Below are positions 1 to 6,235 of a stretch of DNA of 9,737 nt, one piece after another; positions within the stretch are counted from its first letter, which is position 1, and each line of letters starts with the position of its first letter. A model generated the notes under the pieces. It was not told the origin of the DNA, made no database searches, and saw only the letters and a list, made by a program, of their open reading frames with translations. The stretch spans positions 1 through 9,737 of the forward strand of contig PNOO01000078.1 in the NCBI GenBank assembly GCA_013824905.1. The letters run 5' to 3'. This DNA comes from Syntrophus sp. (in: bacteria). Its GTDB lineage: Bacteria; Desulfobacterota; Syntrophia; Syntrophales; UBA5619. The translations under genes and the position numbers were made by a program.

Positions 1-10
1 ATAAGGATGC

Positions 11-838
11 ATGTTAATCCCCAGAAAATACCAATCCATAGCAGTAGCTGCCGTTTTGTTGATCATATCCCTGATCATCCTTTCCTACAGCGCGGTACGA
101 CTGTCCGAAACCGGCCTCCTGCGGAAAATGGTCCTGGAAACGGCTGCGCCTATCGAAGATGTGATCAATATCTCGCTCAAGAGCCTGCATGATGTCTGGA
201 AGCGGTATCTCTTTCTCGTCGGTCTGGAAGATGAAAACCGGCGACTCCAACACGAGAACGCTGTCCTGAATGAAAAGATCAACCGTTACAGGGAAGGATA
301 CCTGGAGGGAATTCGTCTCCAGAAGCTACTCAATATTAAGGATGGCTTTAAATATCAGGCAGTGGTCGCCAGGGTGATCGACAACGACCGCACGACCTTG
401 TTCAAAACGCTTCTTATTAATAAAGGAACTGCTGAAGGCCTGCGGGTCGGTCTTCCGGTGCTGGCCGATCAGGGGGTGGTGGGAAGGATCATCGAAACCT
501 CCTGGCACGCCTCGCGCGTCCTGCTCATGATCGATGAAAACAGTAACATCGATGCCTTGATCCAGCGAAGTCGCGCCCAGGGGATCCTCCAGGGCGCCGG
601 CCCCGCGGGATGCAATCTGAAATATATCTCCCGAGTGGAGGATATCCAGGCAGGCGATGTGGTGCTCACTTCGGGACTCGCAGGGGTGTTTCCCAAGGGA
701 TTGCTCCTCGGCGTCGTTACCGGCGCCTCCCGCCGGGAAGGGGGGCTCTTTCAAAAGATCGATGTGTCGCCTGCGGTCGATTTCAGCAAATTGGAGGATG
801 TCTTGGCCTTGATCTTTGATGCGGGGGGCAAACCATGA
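11..838 (+). CDS. mreC: Rod shape-determining protein MreC
   Basis: MreC is an inner-membrane protein with a large periplasmic part that scaffolds the elongasome, linking MreB filaments to MreD, RodA and PBP2. The 275-residue product has one N-terminal membrane segment (about residues 10-28), a coiled coil (about 71-107, rich in E, N, R and L heptads) and then the two-lobed beta domain characteristic of MreC, including the family signature VLLMIDENSNIDALIQ in its middle. Length is normal for the family. The start at 11 is preceded by AAGG four bases upstream; an ATG at 7 is out of frame. Its stop overlaps the mreD start as ATGA. mreB probably lies just left of the window (inference from usual gene order). 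Confidence in the family is high. Confidence 0.96.
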   Translation: MLIPRKYQSIAVAAVLLIISLIILSYSAVRLSETGLLRKMVLETAAPIEDVINISLKSLHDVWKRYLFLVGLEDENRRLQHENAVLNEKINRYREGYLEGIRLQKLLNIKDGFKYQAVVARVIDNDRTTLFKTLLINKGTAEGLRVGLPVLADQGVVGRIIETSWHASRVLLMIDENSNIDALIQRSRAQGILQGAGPAGCNLKYISRVEDIQAGDVVLTSGLAGVFPKGLLLGVVTGASRREGGLFQKIDVSPAVDFSKLEDVLALIFDAGGKP

Positions 839-1368
839 TCTATTACCTCCTCCTGCCAATACTGCTGCTTTTGTTGGTGATCATTCAGAGCACGATCCTG
901 GACATCTTTGCTCTGAGATGGATCGGCCTGGAAATTTCTTTGATCGTTGTGATCTATGCCGGATTCCGTCTCGATGCGGTCCGGGGAGGCCTCCTTTCTC
1001 TTTTGCTCGGTTTCTTTCTGGATTGCCTGACCAGTGCGATTTTCGGCCTCTATACTTTTCTCTATACCGCCATCTTCTATTTCTCCATGATCGTTGCCGG
1101 CAAGGTCTACGCGGAAAAACCTGTATTTATCGCTTCCTTTACAGGACTCTGCACGCTTCTGGAAGGCTTGGCGATCGTCCTGCTCTATCGCTTCTTCTTC
1201 GCTGCCGATATCTTCTATGCGATCCCGAAGATCTTCATCCCGCAGGCTGTCGTGTTGGGACTCCTGAGCCCCCTTTTTTTCCGCCTTTTTCAACGTTTCG
1301 AGGTTTTTCTGCATGCAAGAGATACACGACCGGCTCGACAGGTACGAGCCAGGTCAGTTCAAGAATAA
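835..1368 (+). CDS. mreD: Rod shape-determining protein MreD
   Basis: MreD is a small polytopic inner-membrane protein of the elongasome that works with MreC to activate the RodA-PBP2 wall synthase. The 177-residue product is very hydrophobic, with five to six predicted membrane segments starting at residue 2, and carries the family-typical stretch GFFLDCLTSAIFGLYTFL in the middle, where the Asp in the membrane is a usual MreD feature. Translation is probably coupled to mreC through the ATGA overlap. The last 19 residues are basic and polar (ARDTRPARQVRARSVQE at the end) and lie in a 56-base overlap with mrdA, so the C-terminal tail is constrained by two reading frames. Identification rests on hydrophobic pattern, length and position between mreC and mrdA. 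Confidence 0.93.
   Translation: MIYYLLLPILLLLLVIIQSTILDIFALRWIGLEISLIVVIYAGFRLDAVRGGLLSLLLGFFLDCLTSAIFGLYTFLYTAIFYFSMIVAGKVYAEKPVFIASFTGLCTLLEGLAIVLLYRFFFAADIFYAIPKIFIPQAVVLGLLSPLFFRLFQRFEVFLHARDTRPARQVRARSVQE
1300..1303 (+). promoter_or_regulatory. Ribosome binding site deciding the mrdA start
   Basis: GAGG lies nine bases before the ATG at 1313, inside the mreD coding region. It supports the early mrdA start and hence the unusually long overlap with mreD. No other ATG occurs in the mrdA frame until residue 36, which would cut the membrane anchor. Confidence 0.6.
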
Positions 1369-3205
1369 ATTCAAAATACTGTTCGTCATCGTCTCGATCG
1401 CTTTGACCCTCATCGTGATGAGGCTGTGGTATCTGCAAGTGATCAAGGGGAACGAGCTGCGGCAGCGCTCCGAAAACAACAGCGTCCGCCTGCGGAAGAT
1501 CAAATCGATGCGGGGTCTGGTCTTGGATACCGGAAGACAGGTCCTGGTGGACAATCAACCCTCCTTCGACCTCGTCTTCGTCCCCAACCGGACAAGAGAC
1601 GCCAATACAATCATCGAAAAGATCAGAACCCTTTACGTCAAGCGCTCCCTGACGCTTTCTTCCCTCAGTTCTTTTACGGGCAAGGTAAAACCCCTGGTGC
1701 CCGTCACCATTGAGCGGAACATCAGCATGGAAAAACTCGCCGTCGTCGAGACCCATGCCCTCGAACTCCCCGGCGTGGTCGTAGAGGTGACGCCCGTCCG
1801 CCAATACCTCAATGGGAAGATGACCGCGCAGGTCATAGGATTCACGGGAGAGGTCAGCCGGGAGGAACTGGATTATGACATTTCAGACCTGCTGACACCG
1901 GGCGACATCATTGGCAAGTTCGGCATCGAAAAATTCCTCGACGCACACCTCCGTGGAAAAAACGGCGCCGAGCAGGTTGAGGTCAATGTGGCAGGTAAAG
2001 CGGTCCGCTCCCTGGGGAGGATCCAGTCAGAGCCGGGAGACAATGTCGTTTTGAGCATCGATTTGGCGCTCCAGGAGGAGGCATGGAAGGCACTTGGAGA
2101 CAGGCCGGGTGCAGTCGTGGTCTTGGACCCCCGTAACGGCGCCGTCCTCGCTCTGGTGAGTTCACCGTCCTTCGATCCGAACCTTTTTAACGGCGGCATC
2201 TCCTCCGACGACTGGGAAAAATTGACCGGGAACCGCCGGCATCCGATGGAAAACAGATCGATCTCCGGACAGTACCCCCCCGGATCCACCTACAAACCCA
2301 TCATCGCAGCAGCCGCCCTTGAAGAGGGGCTGATCACCCCGGAGACAACCTTTTACTGCAACGGAACATTCGAGTTGGGTAATCGGATCTTTCGCTGCTG
2401 GAATGCGAAAGGTCACGGACACATCAGCCTCCACCGCGCTATCGTAGAGTCCTGTGATGTCTATTTCTATAATCTGGGCAAGCTGCTCGGCGTCGATAAA
2501 ATTGCCGCTTACGCCCAAGCATTCGGCCTCGGCGCCCCCCTGGGCATCGACCTCACCCGGGAGAAGGGAGGCCTGATCCCCACAAAACAATGGAAACTTT
2601 CCCGCATGAAGGAGCCTTGGCAGCAGGGAGAAACCATCTCCATCTCCATCGGCCAGGGATTCAACCTCGTCACGCCGCTCCAGCTCGCCAACATCTATGC
2701 CACCTTGGGCAACGGCGGCACATTGTACCGGCCGCGGCTCGTAAAACAGCTTGAATCTTCCAGCGGACTTGTCGTAAAAGAATACGAAACAGAAAAATTG
2801 GGCGTCCTGCCGTTGAGTCCGCAAACCGTCCAGATCATCAACAAGGCCTTGTGGGGGGTGGTGAATGAAAAAGGGGGAACAGGCTATATTCTGAAGAGGA
2901 AAGAGGCGGATGTCGCCGGAAAGACGGGCACCTCCCAGGTGATCGGACTTCCTCAAGATGCAAAGGCCAGAAAGGCGAAGCGTGTGTCGGCCGATTTCCA
3001 AGACCACGCACTGTTTGCCTGCTTTGCGCCTTATGGAAACCCGGAAATTGCGGTGGCCGTCATTCTGGAAAACGCCGGCCACGGAGGTACCGCAGCCGCC
3101 CCGGTAGCAAGAAAGATCATCGATGCCTACTTTGCCCGGAAGCATACGATTCAATCCCGTCTGCAGGGGATTGCCGACGACGAGGGGGGGACAAGAAAGC
3201 CATGA
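1313..3205 (+). CDS. mrdA: Penicillin-binding protein 2 (elongation transpeptidase)
   Basis: This is the class B penicillin-binding protein that cross-links new peptidoglycan during lateral growth as partner of RodA. The 630-residue product (E. coli PBP2 is of similar size) has a short cytoplasmic tail, one membrane anchor (about residues 21-41), a PBP dimer/pedestal domain, and a C-terminal transpeptidase domain. All three active-site motifs are present: STYK at 325-328 with the acylated Ser325, SCD at 380-382 in the SxN position (the SxD form is normal for PBP2), and KTGT at 537-540. The C-terminal VAVILENAGHGGTAAAP stretch is also typical. It starts 56 bases inside mreD with its own GAGG site and ends in an ATGA overlap with rodA, fitting coupled synthesis of the enzyme pair. 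No truncation or missing residue is seen. Confidence 0.97.
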   Translation: MQEIHDRLDRYEPGQFKNKFKILFVIVSIALTLIVMRLWYLQVIKGNELRQRSENNSVRLRKIKSMRGLVLDTGRQVLVDNQPSFDLVFVPNRTRDANTIIEKIRTLYVKRSLTLSSLSSFTGKVKPLVPVTIERNISMEKLAVVETHALELPGVVVEVTPVRQYLNGKMTAQVIGFTGEVSREELDYDISDLLTPGDIIGKFGIEKFLDAHLRGKNGAEQVEVNVAGKAVRSLGRIQSEPGDNVVLSIDLALQEEAWKALGDRPGAVVVLDPRNGAVLALVSSPSFDPNLFNGGISSDDWEKLTGNRRHPMENRSISGQYPPGSTYKPIIAAAALEEGLITPETTFYCNGTFELGNRIFRCWNAKGHGHISLHRAIVESCDVYFYNLGKLLGVDKIAAYAQAFGLGAPLGIDLTREKGGLIPTKQWKLSRMKEPWQQGETISISIGQGFNLVTPLQLANIYATLGNGGTLYRPRLVKQLESSSGLVVKEYETEKLGVLPLSPQTVQIINKALWGVVNEKGGTGYILKRKEADVAGKTGTSQVIGLPQDAKARKAKRVSADFQDHALFACFAPYGNPEIAVAVILENAGHGGTAAAPVARKIIDAYFARKHTIQSRLQGIADDEGGTRKP

Positions 3206-4314
3206 TTAAACTTGACCGCCGTCTGATCCTCAATTTTGACTGGACCCTGTTCATTCTCATTATACTGCTGAGCGGCATCGGTCTGCTCAACATCTACAGC
3301 GCCGGTTTCAGTCTCACAGATTTTCACCGGACGCCGCTCTATGTCAAGCAGATCCAATGGATCCTTATCGGCGTCGCCGGGATGGCCTGTGCCTTTTTTA
3401 TGGATTACCGCTTCATTGCCCGACATGCGTATATCATTTACGGCATCTCCATCCTCCTTCTGCTTGTCGTTTTTACGGCCGGTTATACGACGCGGGGATC
3501 CCAACGGTGGGTCGCCATCGGCGGCTTCACATTCCAGCCGTCGGAGCTCGTCAAGCTGACGATCATCCTGGCGCTTGCCAAATACTTCGACCGTCACCAA
3601 CTCGGCAGGAACTGTCGCCTCCGTGATCTGTTCCCCCCCTTCCTGATCGTTATACTCCCATTTCTGTTCATTCTGAAGCAGCCTGATCTCGGTACCGGGC
3701 TCATTCTCCTCATCCTGTTTCTATCGATCATTTTTTTTGTCGGTCTGGACTGGAAATCGCTCCTCATCGCCGCCGTCAGCGGCGTCATTCTGGCGCCCAT
3801 CAGTTGGCATCTTTTAAAAGATTACCAGAAGGGACGGATACTGACCTTCTTCAACCCGGAAAGGGATCCCCTGGGTTCGGGCTACCACATCATTCAGTCG
3901 ATGATCGCAGTGGGGTCGGGGGGACTCTTGGGAAAAGGATTCCTGAAAGGTTCTCAGACTCAGCTCAAGTTCCTGCCCGAACAGCAAACAGATTTTATCT
4001 TCTCCGTCTTTGCTGAGGAGTGGGGCTTCATAGGCGGGTTGATCCTGATGATCATGTTCCTGTTGCTGATCCTCTGGGGACTGAAGATCAGCATCCATTC
4101 CAAAGACTATCTGGGGGCCATTGTCGCCTTCGGCATCACCTCATTGATCTTCTGGGAAGTTTTCATCAACATCGGCATGGTCCTGGGGATACTGCCCGTA
4201 GTGGGCATTCCTCTGCCGTTTCTCAGCTATGGAGGATCGGCGATGGTGGTCCTGATGACTGCCGTCGGCCTGCTGATGAATATCAGCGTACGAAGGTTCA
4301 TTCTTCAATCATAA
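3202..4314 (+). CDS. rodA: Rod shape-determining protein RodA (SEDS glycosyltransferase)
   Basis: RodA polymerises lipid II into glycan strands in the inner membrane and acts as a complex with PBP2. The 370-residue product is strongly hydrophobic, compatible with the ten membrane helices of SEDS proteins. Family signatures are present in order: QPDLGTGLILLILF, NPERDPLGSGYHIIQS, the glycine-rich GSGGLLGKGF, and PEQQTDFIFSVFAEEWGF, whose Asp264 matches the essential Asp of the SEDS family (Asp262 in E. coli by my recollection). The conserved GIPLPFLSYGGS is near the C-terminus. The spacing and the directly upstream PBP2 gene favour RodA over the division paralogue FtsW. The start shares ATGA with the mrdA stop and has a run of seven Gs as a possible Shine-Dalgarno region. 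Confidence 0.97.
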   Translation: MIKLDRRLILNFDWTLFILIILLSGIGLLNIYSAGFSLTDFHRTPLYVKQIQWILIGVAGMACAFFMDYRFIARHAYIIYGISILLLLVVFTAGYTTRGSQRWVAIGGFTFQPSELVKLTIILALAKYFDRHQLGRNCRLRDLFPPFLIVILPFLFILKQPDLGTGLILLILFLSIIFFVGLDWKSLLIAAVSGVILAPISWHLLKDYQKGRILTFFNPERDPLGSGYHIIQSMIAVGSGGLLGKGFLKGSQTQLKFLPEQQTDFIFSVFAEEWGFIGGLILMIMFLLLILWGLKISIHSKDYLGAIVAFGITSLIFWEVFINIGMVLGILPVVGIPLPFLSYGGSAMVVLMTAVGLLMNISVRRFILQS

Positions 4315-4340
4315 TCAACAGCCATTTCGGGAGGCGTAAA

Positions 4341-4742
4341 ATGCTGGGACTAAAGAGAAAAGAGGAGGAAGAGGTTAGGGCCTTTCTGGGTAAAGGCGCA
4401 GAATTCTGTGGAAAGCTTATGTTCAACGGCTCGGTCCGTATCGACGGCGACTTCAAGGGCGATATTTTCGGTAACGGCACTCTGGTGATAGGCGAGGGTG
4501 CCGTGATAGAAGCCGATATCCACGTGGACAGCGTCCTTGTCAGCGGTGAGGTGCGTGGGAAAATCGACGTCAAGAAGGGCCTCAAGATTTATTCAACGGG
4601 AAAACTGCTCGGCGATGTGAACGCCCTCTCCTTTGCCATCGAAGAAGGTGCTTTCTTCGAGGGGACCTGCCACATGACCCGCAGTGAAGCCGAGGTCCAT
4701 CCCTTACCCCTGGAGCGGGCGTCGTTCGCGGATAAGCGATGA
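4341..4742 (+). CDS. Bactofilin (polymer-forming cytoskeletal protein)
   Basis: Bactofilins form nucleotide-independent filaments from a right-handed beta-helix core and often position wall enzymes or chromosome-segregation proteins. The 133-residue product has a short charged N-terminus (MLGLKRKEEEEV), then a core of about residues 14-115 with the repeating short-strand, Gly-turn pattern of the family (for example GSVRIDGDFKGDIFGNG and VSGEVRGKIDVKKGLKIYS), and a short polar tail. No signal peptide or membrane segment is seen, so it is presumably cytoplasmic. The start at 4341 is chosen because GGGAGG stands six bases upstream; a longer in-frame reading from 4020 would lie within rodA and is not credible. 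The 26-base gap after rodA suggests cotranscription with the elongation genes. Its specific cellular job here is inference. Confidence 0.92.
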   Translation: MLGLKRKEEEEVRAFLGKGAEFCGKLMFNGSVRIDGDFKGDIFGNGTLVIGEGAVIEADIHVDSVLVSGEVRGKIDVKKGLKIYSTGKLLGDVNALSFAIEEGAFFEGTCHMTRSEAEVHPLPLERASFADKR

Positions 4743-4787
4743 CAAGCCAGGGGTGGCGGTGGTTTAACTATCAATAATCAATACAAC

Positions 4788-4811
4788 TTCCCCGCAAGGC
4801 TCGCAGGGGAA
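4788..4811. other. Hairpin downstream of the bactofilin gene
   Basis: TTCCCC (4788-4793) pairs with GGGGAA (4806-4811), extended by GC/GC across a single bulged A (4805), with a seven-base loop. It stands 45 bases after the bactofilin stop. There is no T tract directly after it on either strand, so it is not a canonical intrinsic terminator; it may stabilise the 3' end of the elongation operon mRNA or terminate with help from Rho. The structure is seen in the sequence; the role is inference. Confidence 0.4.
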
Positions 4812-4837
4812 AATATGAGGGGAGGTCGTCTTTTTCC

Positions 4838-4868
4838 TTGACAGCCGTCTCAGAATAGTACAGATACT
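4838..4868 (+). promoter_or_regulatory. Possible sigma-70 type promoter
   Basis: A perfect -35 hexamer TTGACA occupies 4838-4843. The best -10 matches are GATACT at 4863-4868 (four of six, spacer 19) or TACAGA at 4859-4864 (three of six, spacer 15), both with non-ideal spacing. If used, it would start a transcript near 4875 that runs through the two terminator-like structures toward atpF'. The perfect -35 makes it worth noting, but the weak -10 keeps confidence low. Confidence 0.35.
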
Positions 4869-5029
4869 GACCGCAGTTTTTGTTTCGGACTCCAATGTCG
4901 AAAGCGCTTGTCATATCGGGCCATTGCTTTCACACTTGCAGTCGGCCGGATTGCAGTTCTGTCGGCTTCCAATAGGGGATTTCGGAGATTTTTGGTGGAC
5001 GCAGACGGGAGGAAAAACGATCAACGCGT

Positions 5030-5065
5030 ATGTCTGATGAACCGAGCTCGCCAGAGACATTTTTT
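5030..5065 (+). terminator. Weak hairpin followed by six Ts
   Basis: ATGTCT (5030-5035) is the exact reverse complement of AGACAT (5055-5060), and the right arm runs directly into a tract of six Ts (5060-5065). The loop of 19 bases contains the palindrome CGAGCTCG. The stem is short and only partly GC, so termination would be inefficient alone. It could be an accessory terminator, or a structure competing with the stronger one at 5091. Confidence 0.3.
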
Positions 5066-5090
5066 AGTGAATAAATCGTTCGCTATCAGC

Positions 5091-5127
5091 AGCCGGGGTA
5101 ACGTCTTCCGTTACATCTGGCTTTTTT
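5091..5127 (+). terminator. Intrinsic terminator upstream of the atp operon
   Basis: GTAACG (5098-5103) and CGTTAC (5109-5114) pair perfectly around the five-base loop TCTTC. The stem continues outward across a bulged A (5115) through G-U, G-C and G-U pairs to AGCC (5091-5094) with GGCT (5119-5122), about 13 pairs in all. Six Ts (5122-5127) follow without a gap. This is the standard shape of a Rho-independent terminator on the + strand. It ends 30 bases before the atpF' start, so it would block read-through from the elongation operon or from a promoter in the gap, unless it is regulated. Confidence 0.6.
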
Positions 5128-5132
5128 ATAAT
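5127..5132 (+). promoter_or_regulatory. TATAAT -10 element for the atp operon
   Basis: A perfect TATAAT begins on the last T of the terminator tract. Transcription would start near 5139 and give a leader of under 20 bases holding just the atpF' ribosome site. The -35 region at the right distance (TCTTCC at 5104-5109, spacer 17) matches poorly and lies inside the terminator hairpin, and there is no extended TG motif, so activator help or another promoter may be needed. The element is seen; its use is inference. Confidence 0.4.
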
Positions 5133-5143
5133 ACACATCGTGA

Positions 5144-5150
5144 GAGGTGA
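5144..5150 (+). promoter_or_regulatory. Ribosome binding site deciding the GTG start of atpF'
   Basis: GAGGTGA is an extended match to the anti-Shine-Dalgarno sequence, with its GAGG core nine bases before the GTG at 5157. The TGA within it (5148-5150) is an in-frame stop for atpF', so the protein cannot start further upstream. This fixes GTG as the start. Confidence 0.75.
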
Positions 5151-5156
5151 CGGGCA

Positions 5157-5585
5157 GTGGTCAGTCTCGATTATTCACTGGGAATCCAGATCGTTAACTT
5201 TATCATTCTGATATTTATCCTGAATCGTCTTCTATATAAACCGCTCCTCAGCATGATCGACAAGCGGAGGCAGCGGTTTGCGGAGTCGGAAGCCGAGATC
5301 AGGCGCCTCCAAGGGACAGTGGAACAGAAGATGGCGGCTTACGATGAGAAACTCCGCCAAGCCAAGACAACCGCCATTGAACAGAAAAACGAGATCATCC
5401 GTCAGGGCGCCGAAGAGGCCAAAGGGATCATTGATGTCGTCCGCGCTGAGATCCCCGGGCTGATGGAACAGTTCCAGGTCCGTATGGCAGGGGAAATCGA
5501 CGCGGCCAAAAGGACACTGAGCAGTCAGTCTCAGAAGCTATCCGTTGAGATTGCGGAAAAAGTCCTGGGCAGGGGTCTCCGATGA
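5157..5585 (+). CDS. atpF': ATP synthase F0 subunit b' (peripheral stalk)
   Basis: Subunit b' pairs with b to form the peripheral stalk that holds the F1 head still against the turning rotor. The 142-residue product has one N-terminal membrane segment (about residues 8-26), the short YKPL motif that follows it in b-type subunits (27-30), and then a long charged coiled coil (about 33-130) rich in E, K, Q and R. It lacks a leader peptide, unlike the next gene. The start is GTG, fixed by an in-frame stop seven bases upstream and a strong GAGGTGA site. Its stop overlaps the atpF start as ATGA, so b' and b should be made together. Separate b' and b genes are known from phototrophs and delta-proteobacteria. 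Which product is called b or b' follows gene order. Confidence 0.92.
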   Translation: MVSLDYSLGIQIVNFIILIFILNRLLYKPLLSMIDKRRQRFAESEAEIRRLQGTVEQKMAAYDEKLRQAKTTAIEQKNEIIRQGAEEAKGIIDVVRAEIPGLMEQFQVRMAGEIDAAKRTLSSQSQKLSVEIAEKVLGRGLR

Positions 5586-6235
5586 GAGAGACGTCCGGAC
5601 CCGGCCGTTCCGGGCATCATGAAGGACTGCGGCTAAAAGGGCTGGGAACCAGTCGCAAGATTCTTCTTTACCTGATCCCCTGCCTCGCGACCTGTCTCTT
5701 CCGGCTGACGACGGTCTATGCGTCAGGAGGAGGCGAAACGGGAGGCCCTGATGGCCCAAACTGGATGAATTTTTTCTGGAGATCGGTCAACTTCATTGTC
5801 ATGGCCGGCGTCATTTACTGGCTTCTGGCAAAAAAGGCGAAGGAGTTCTTCACCGGACGGCATAGAGAGATCCGGACCGCCTTGGCCGAAGCCGCAACTG
5901 CCCGCGAGGCGGCGGAAAAGAAGTTCCAAGAATACTCCGCAAAGCTCGAAAAGGCGACGGGAGAAATTGAGCAGATCAGTGAAATGATCAGATCTCAGGG
6001 GCTTTCCGAAAAGGAGCGGATTATCACAGAAGCAAAAAAAGCAGGGGAAAAGATGAAGGAAGACACACAGACGCGGATTGACCAGGAGTTCAAGAAGGCA
6101 TCTCAACAGCTCCGAAGCGAGACTGTACGCCTCTCCACACAGATGGCCGAAGAGCTCTTGAGGAAACATATCCAGTCAACAGATCATGATGCCATGGTCG
6201 AGGACTATATAGCGAAGGTGGTGACCAAGAATTGA
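5582..6235 (+). CDS. atpF: ATP synthase F0 subunit b with signal-peptide-like leader
   Basis: This is the second peripheral-stalk subunit. The 217-residue product is longer than the usual 150-170 because of an N-terminal extension: a basic region, a hydrophobic stretch (about residues 27-40) and a likely signal peptidase site after VYA at residue 47, followed by a Gly-rich linker (SGGGETGG). The real membrane segment comes next (about 64-82), then a long coiled coil (about 84-200). Cleavage would leave the mature N-terminus in the periplasm, which fits b topology. Similar leaders are found in delta-proteobacterial AtpF proteins (recollection). The ATG at 5582 overlaps the b' stop as ATGA; the next Met is residue 62, too late to include the leader. 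It ends in a TTGA overlap with atpH. Confidence 0.94.
   Translation: MRETSGPGRSGHHEGLRLKGLGTSRKILLYLIPCLATCLFRLTTVYASGGGETGGPDGPNWMNFFWRSVNFIVMAGVIYWLLAKKAKEFFTGRHREIRTALAEAATAREAAEKKFQEYSAKLEKATGEIEQISEMIRSQGLSEKERIITEAKKAGEKMKEDTQTRIDQEFKKASQQLRSETVRLSTQMAEELLRKHIQSTDHDAMVEDYIAKVVTKN
6215..6224 (+). promoter_or_regulatory. Ribosome binding site supporting the TTG start of atpH
   Basis: AAGGTGGTGA differs by one base from AAGGAGGTGA, the full complement of the 16S rRNA tail, and ends seven bases before the TTG at 6232. This strong site inside atpF supports a real TTG start and may compensate for the weak start codon. Confidence 0.6.

Larger units (their letters stand above)
4743..5156. other. 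414-base intergenic region between the mre/rod and atp operons
   Basis: No protein gene is supported here. The reading frame from 4908 to 5150 begins with TTG, lacks a Shine-Dalgarno site, runs through the terminator structure and has no recognisable family pattern. Shorter frames at 4895-4975 (26 codons) and 5030-5074 (14 codons) likewise have no well-placed ribosome site. What can be seen is a hairpin at 4788-4811, a TTGACA box at 4838, two hairpin-plus-T-tract structures ending at 5065 and 5127, a TATAAT at 5127, and the atpF' ribosome site. I recognise no tRNA, riboswitch, 6S, SRP or RNase P signature by eye, though a covariance search could still find one. Confidence 0.8.

Noticed and set aside
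2162..3154. 330-codon open frame on the minus strand opposite mrdA
   Set aside because: Antisense shadow of a clear PBP2 gene, with no recognisable family motifs.
4020..4340. Upstream in-frame extension of the bactofilin reading frame
   Set aside because: It lies within rodA in another frame and has no bactofilin character; the ATG at 4341 has an ideal ribosome site.
4746..4757. GCCA-GGGG-TGGC as terminator right after the bactofilin stop
   Set aside because: A four-pair stem with no T tract is too weak.
4902..4909. Palindrome AAGCGCTT as a possible operator
   Set aside because: Eight bases is too short to be significant in a 400-base gap, and it is not flanked by further symmetry.
4936..4957. 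Direct repeat TTGCAGT at 4936 and 4951
   Set aside because: Only two copies of seven bases, 15 bases apart; may be chance and no matching regulator is nearby.
4895..4975. 26-codon frame starting ATG with a Cys/His-rich stretch (CFHTCSRPDC)
   Set aside because: No Shine-Dalgarno sequence and too short to judge; the Cys/His spacing is not enough to claim a metal-binding peptide.
5030..5074. 14-codon frame (MSDEPSSPETFFSE) as a possible leader peptide for attenuation
   Set aside because: The nearest GGGAGG is 17 bases from the ATG, too far for normal initiation, and the peptide has no run of a regulatory amino acid.
4908..5150. 80-codon open frame in the intergenic gap, in the same frame as atpF'
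   Set aside because: TTG start with no ribosome site, no family-like sequence, and it runs through both terminator-like hairpins and the atpF' ribosome site. Most likely a chance frame.
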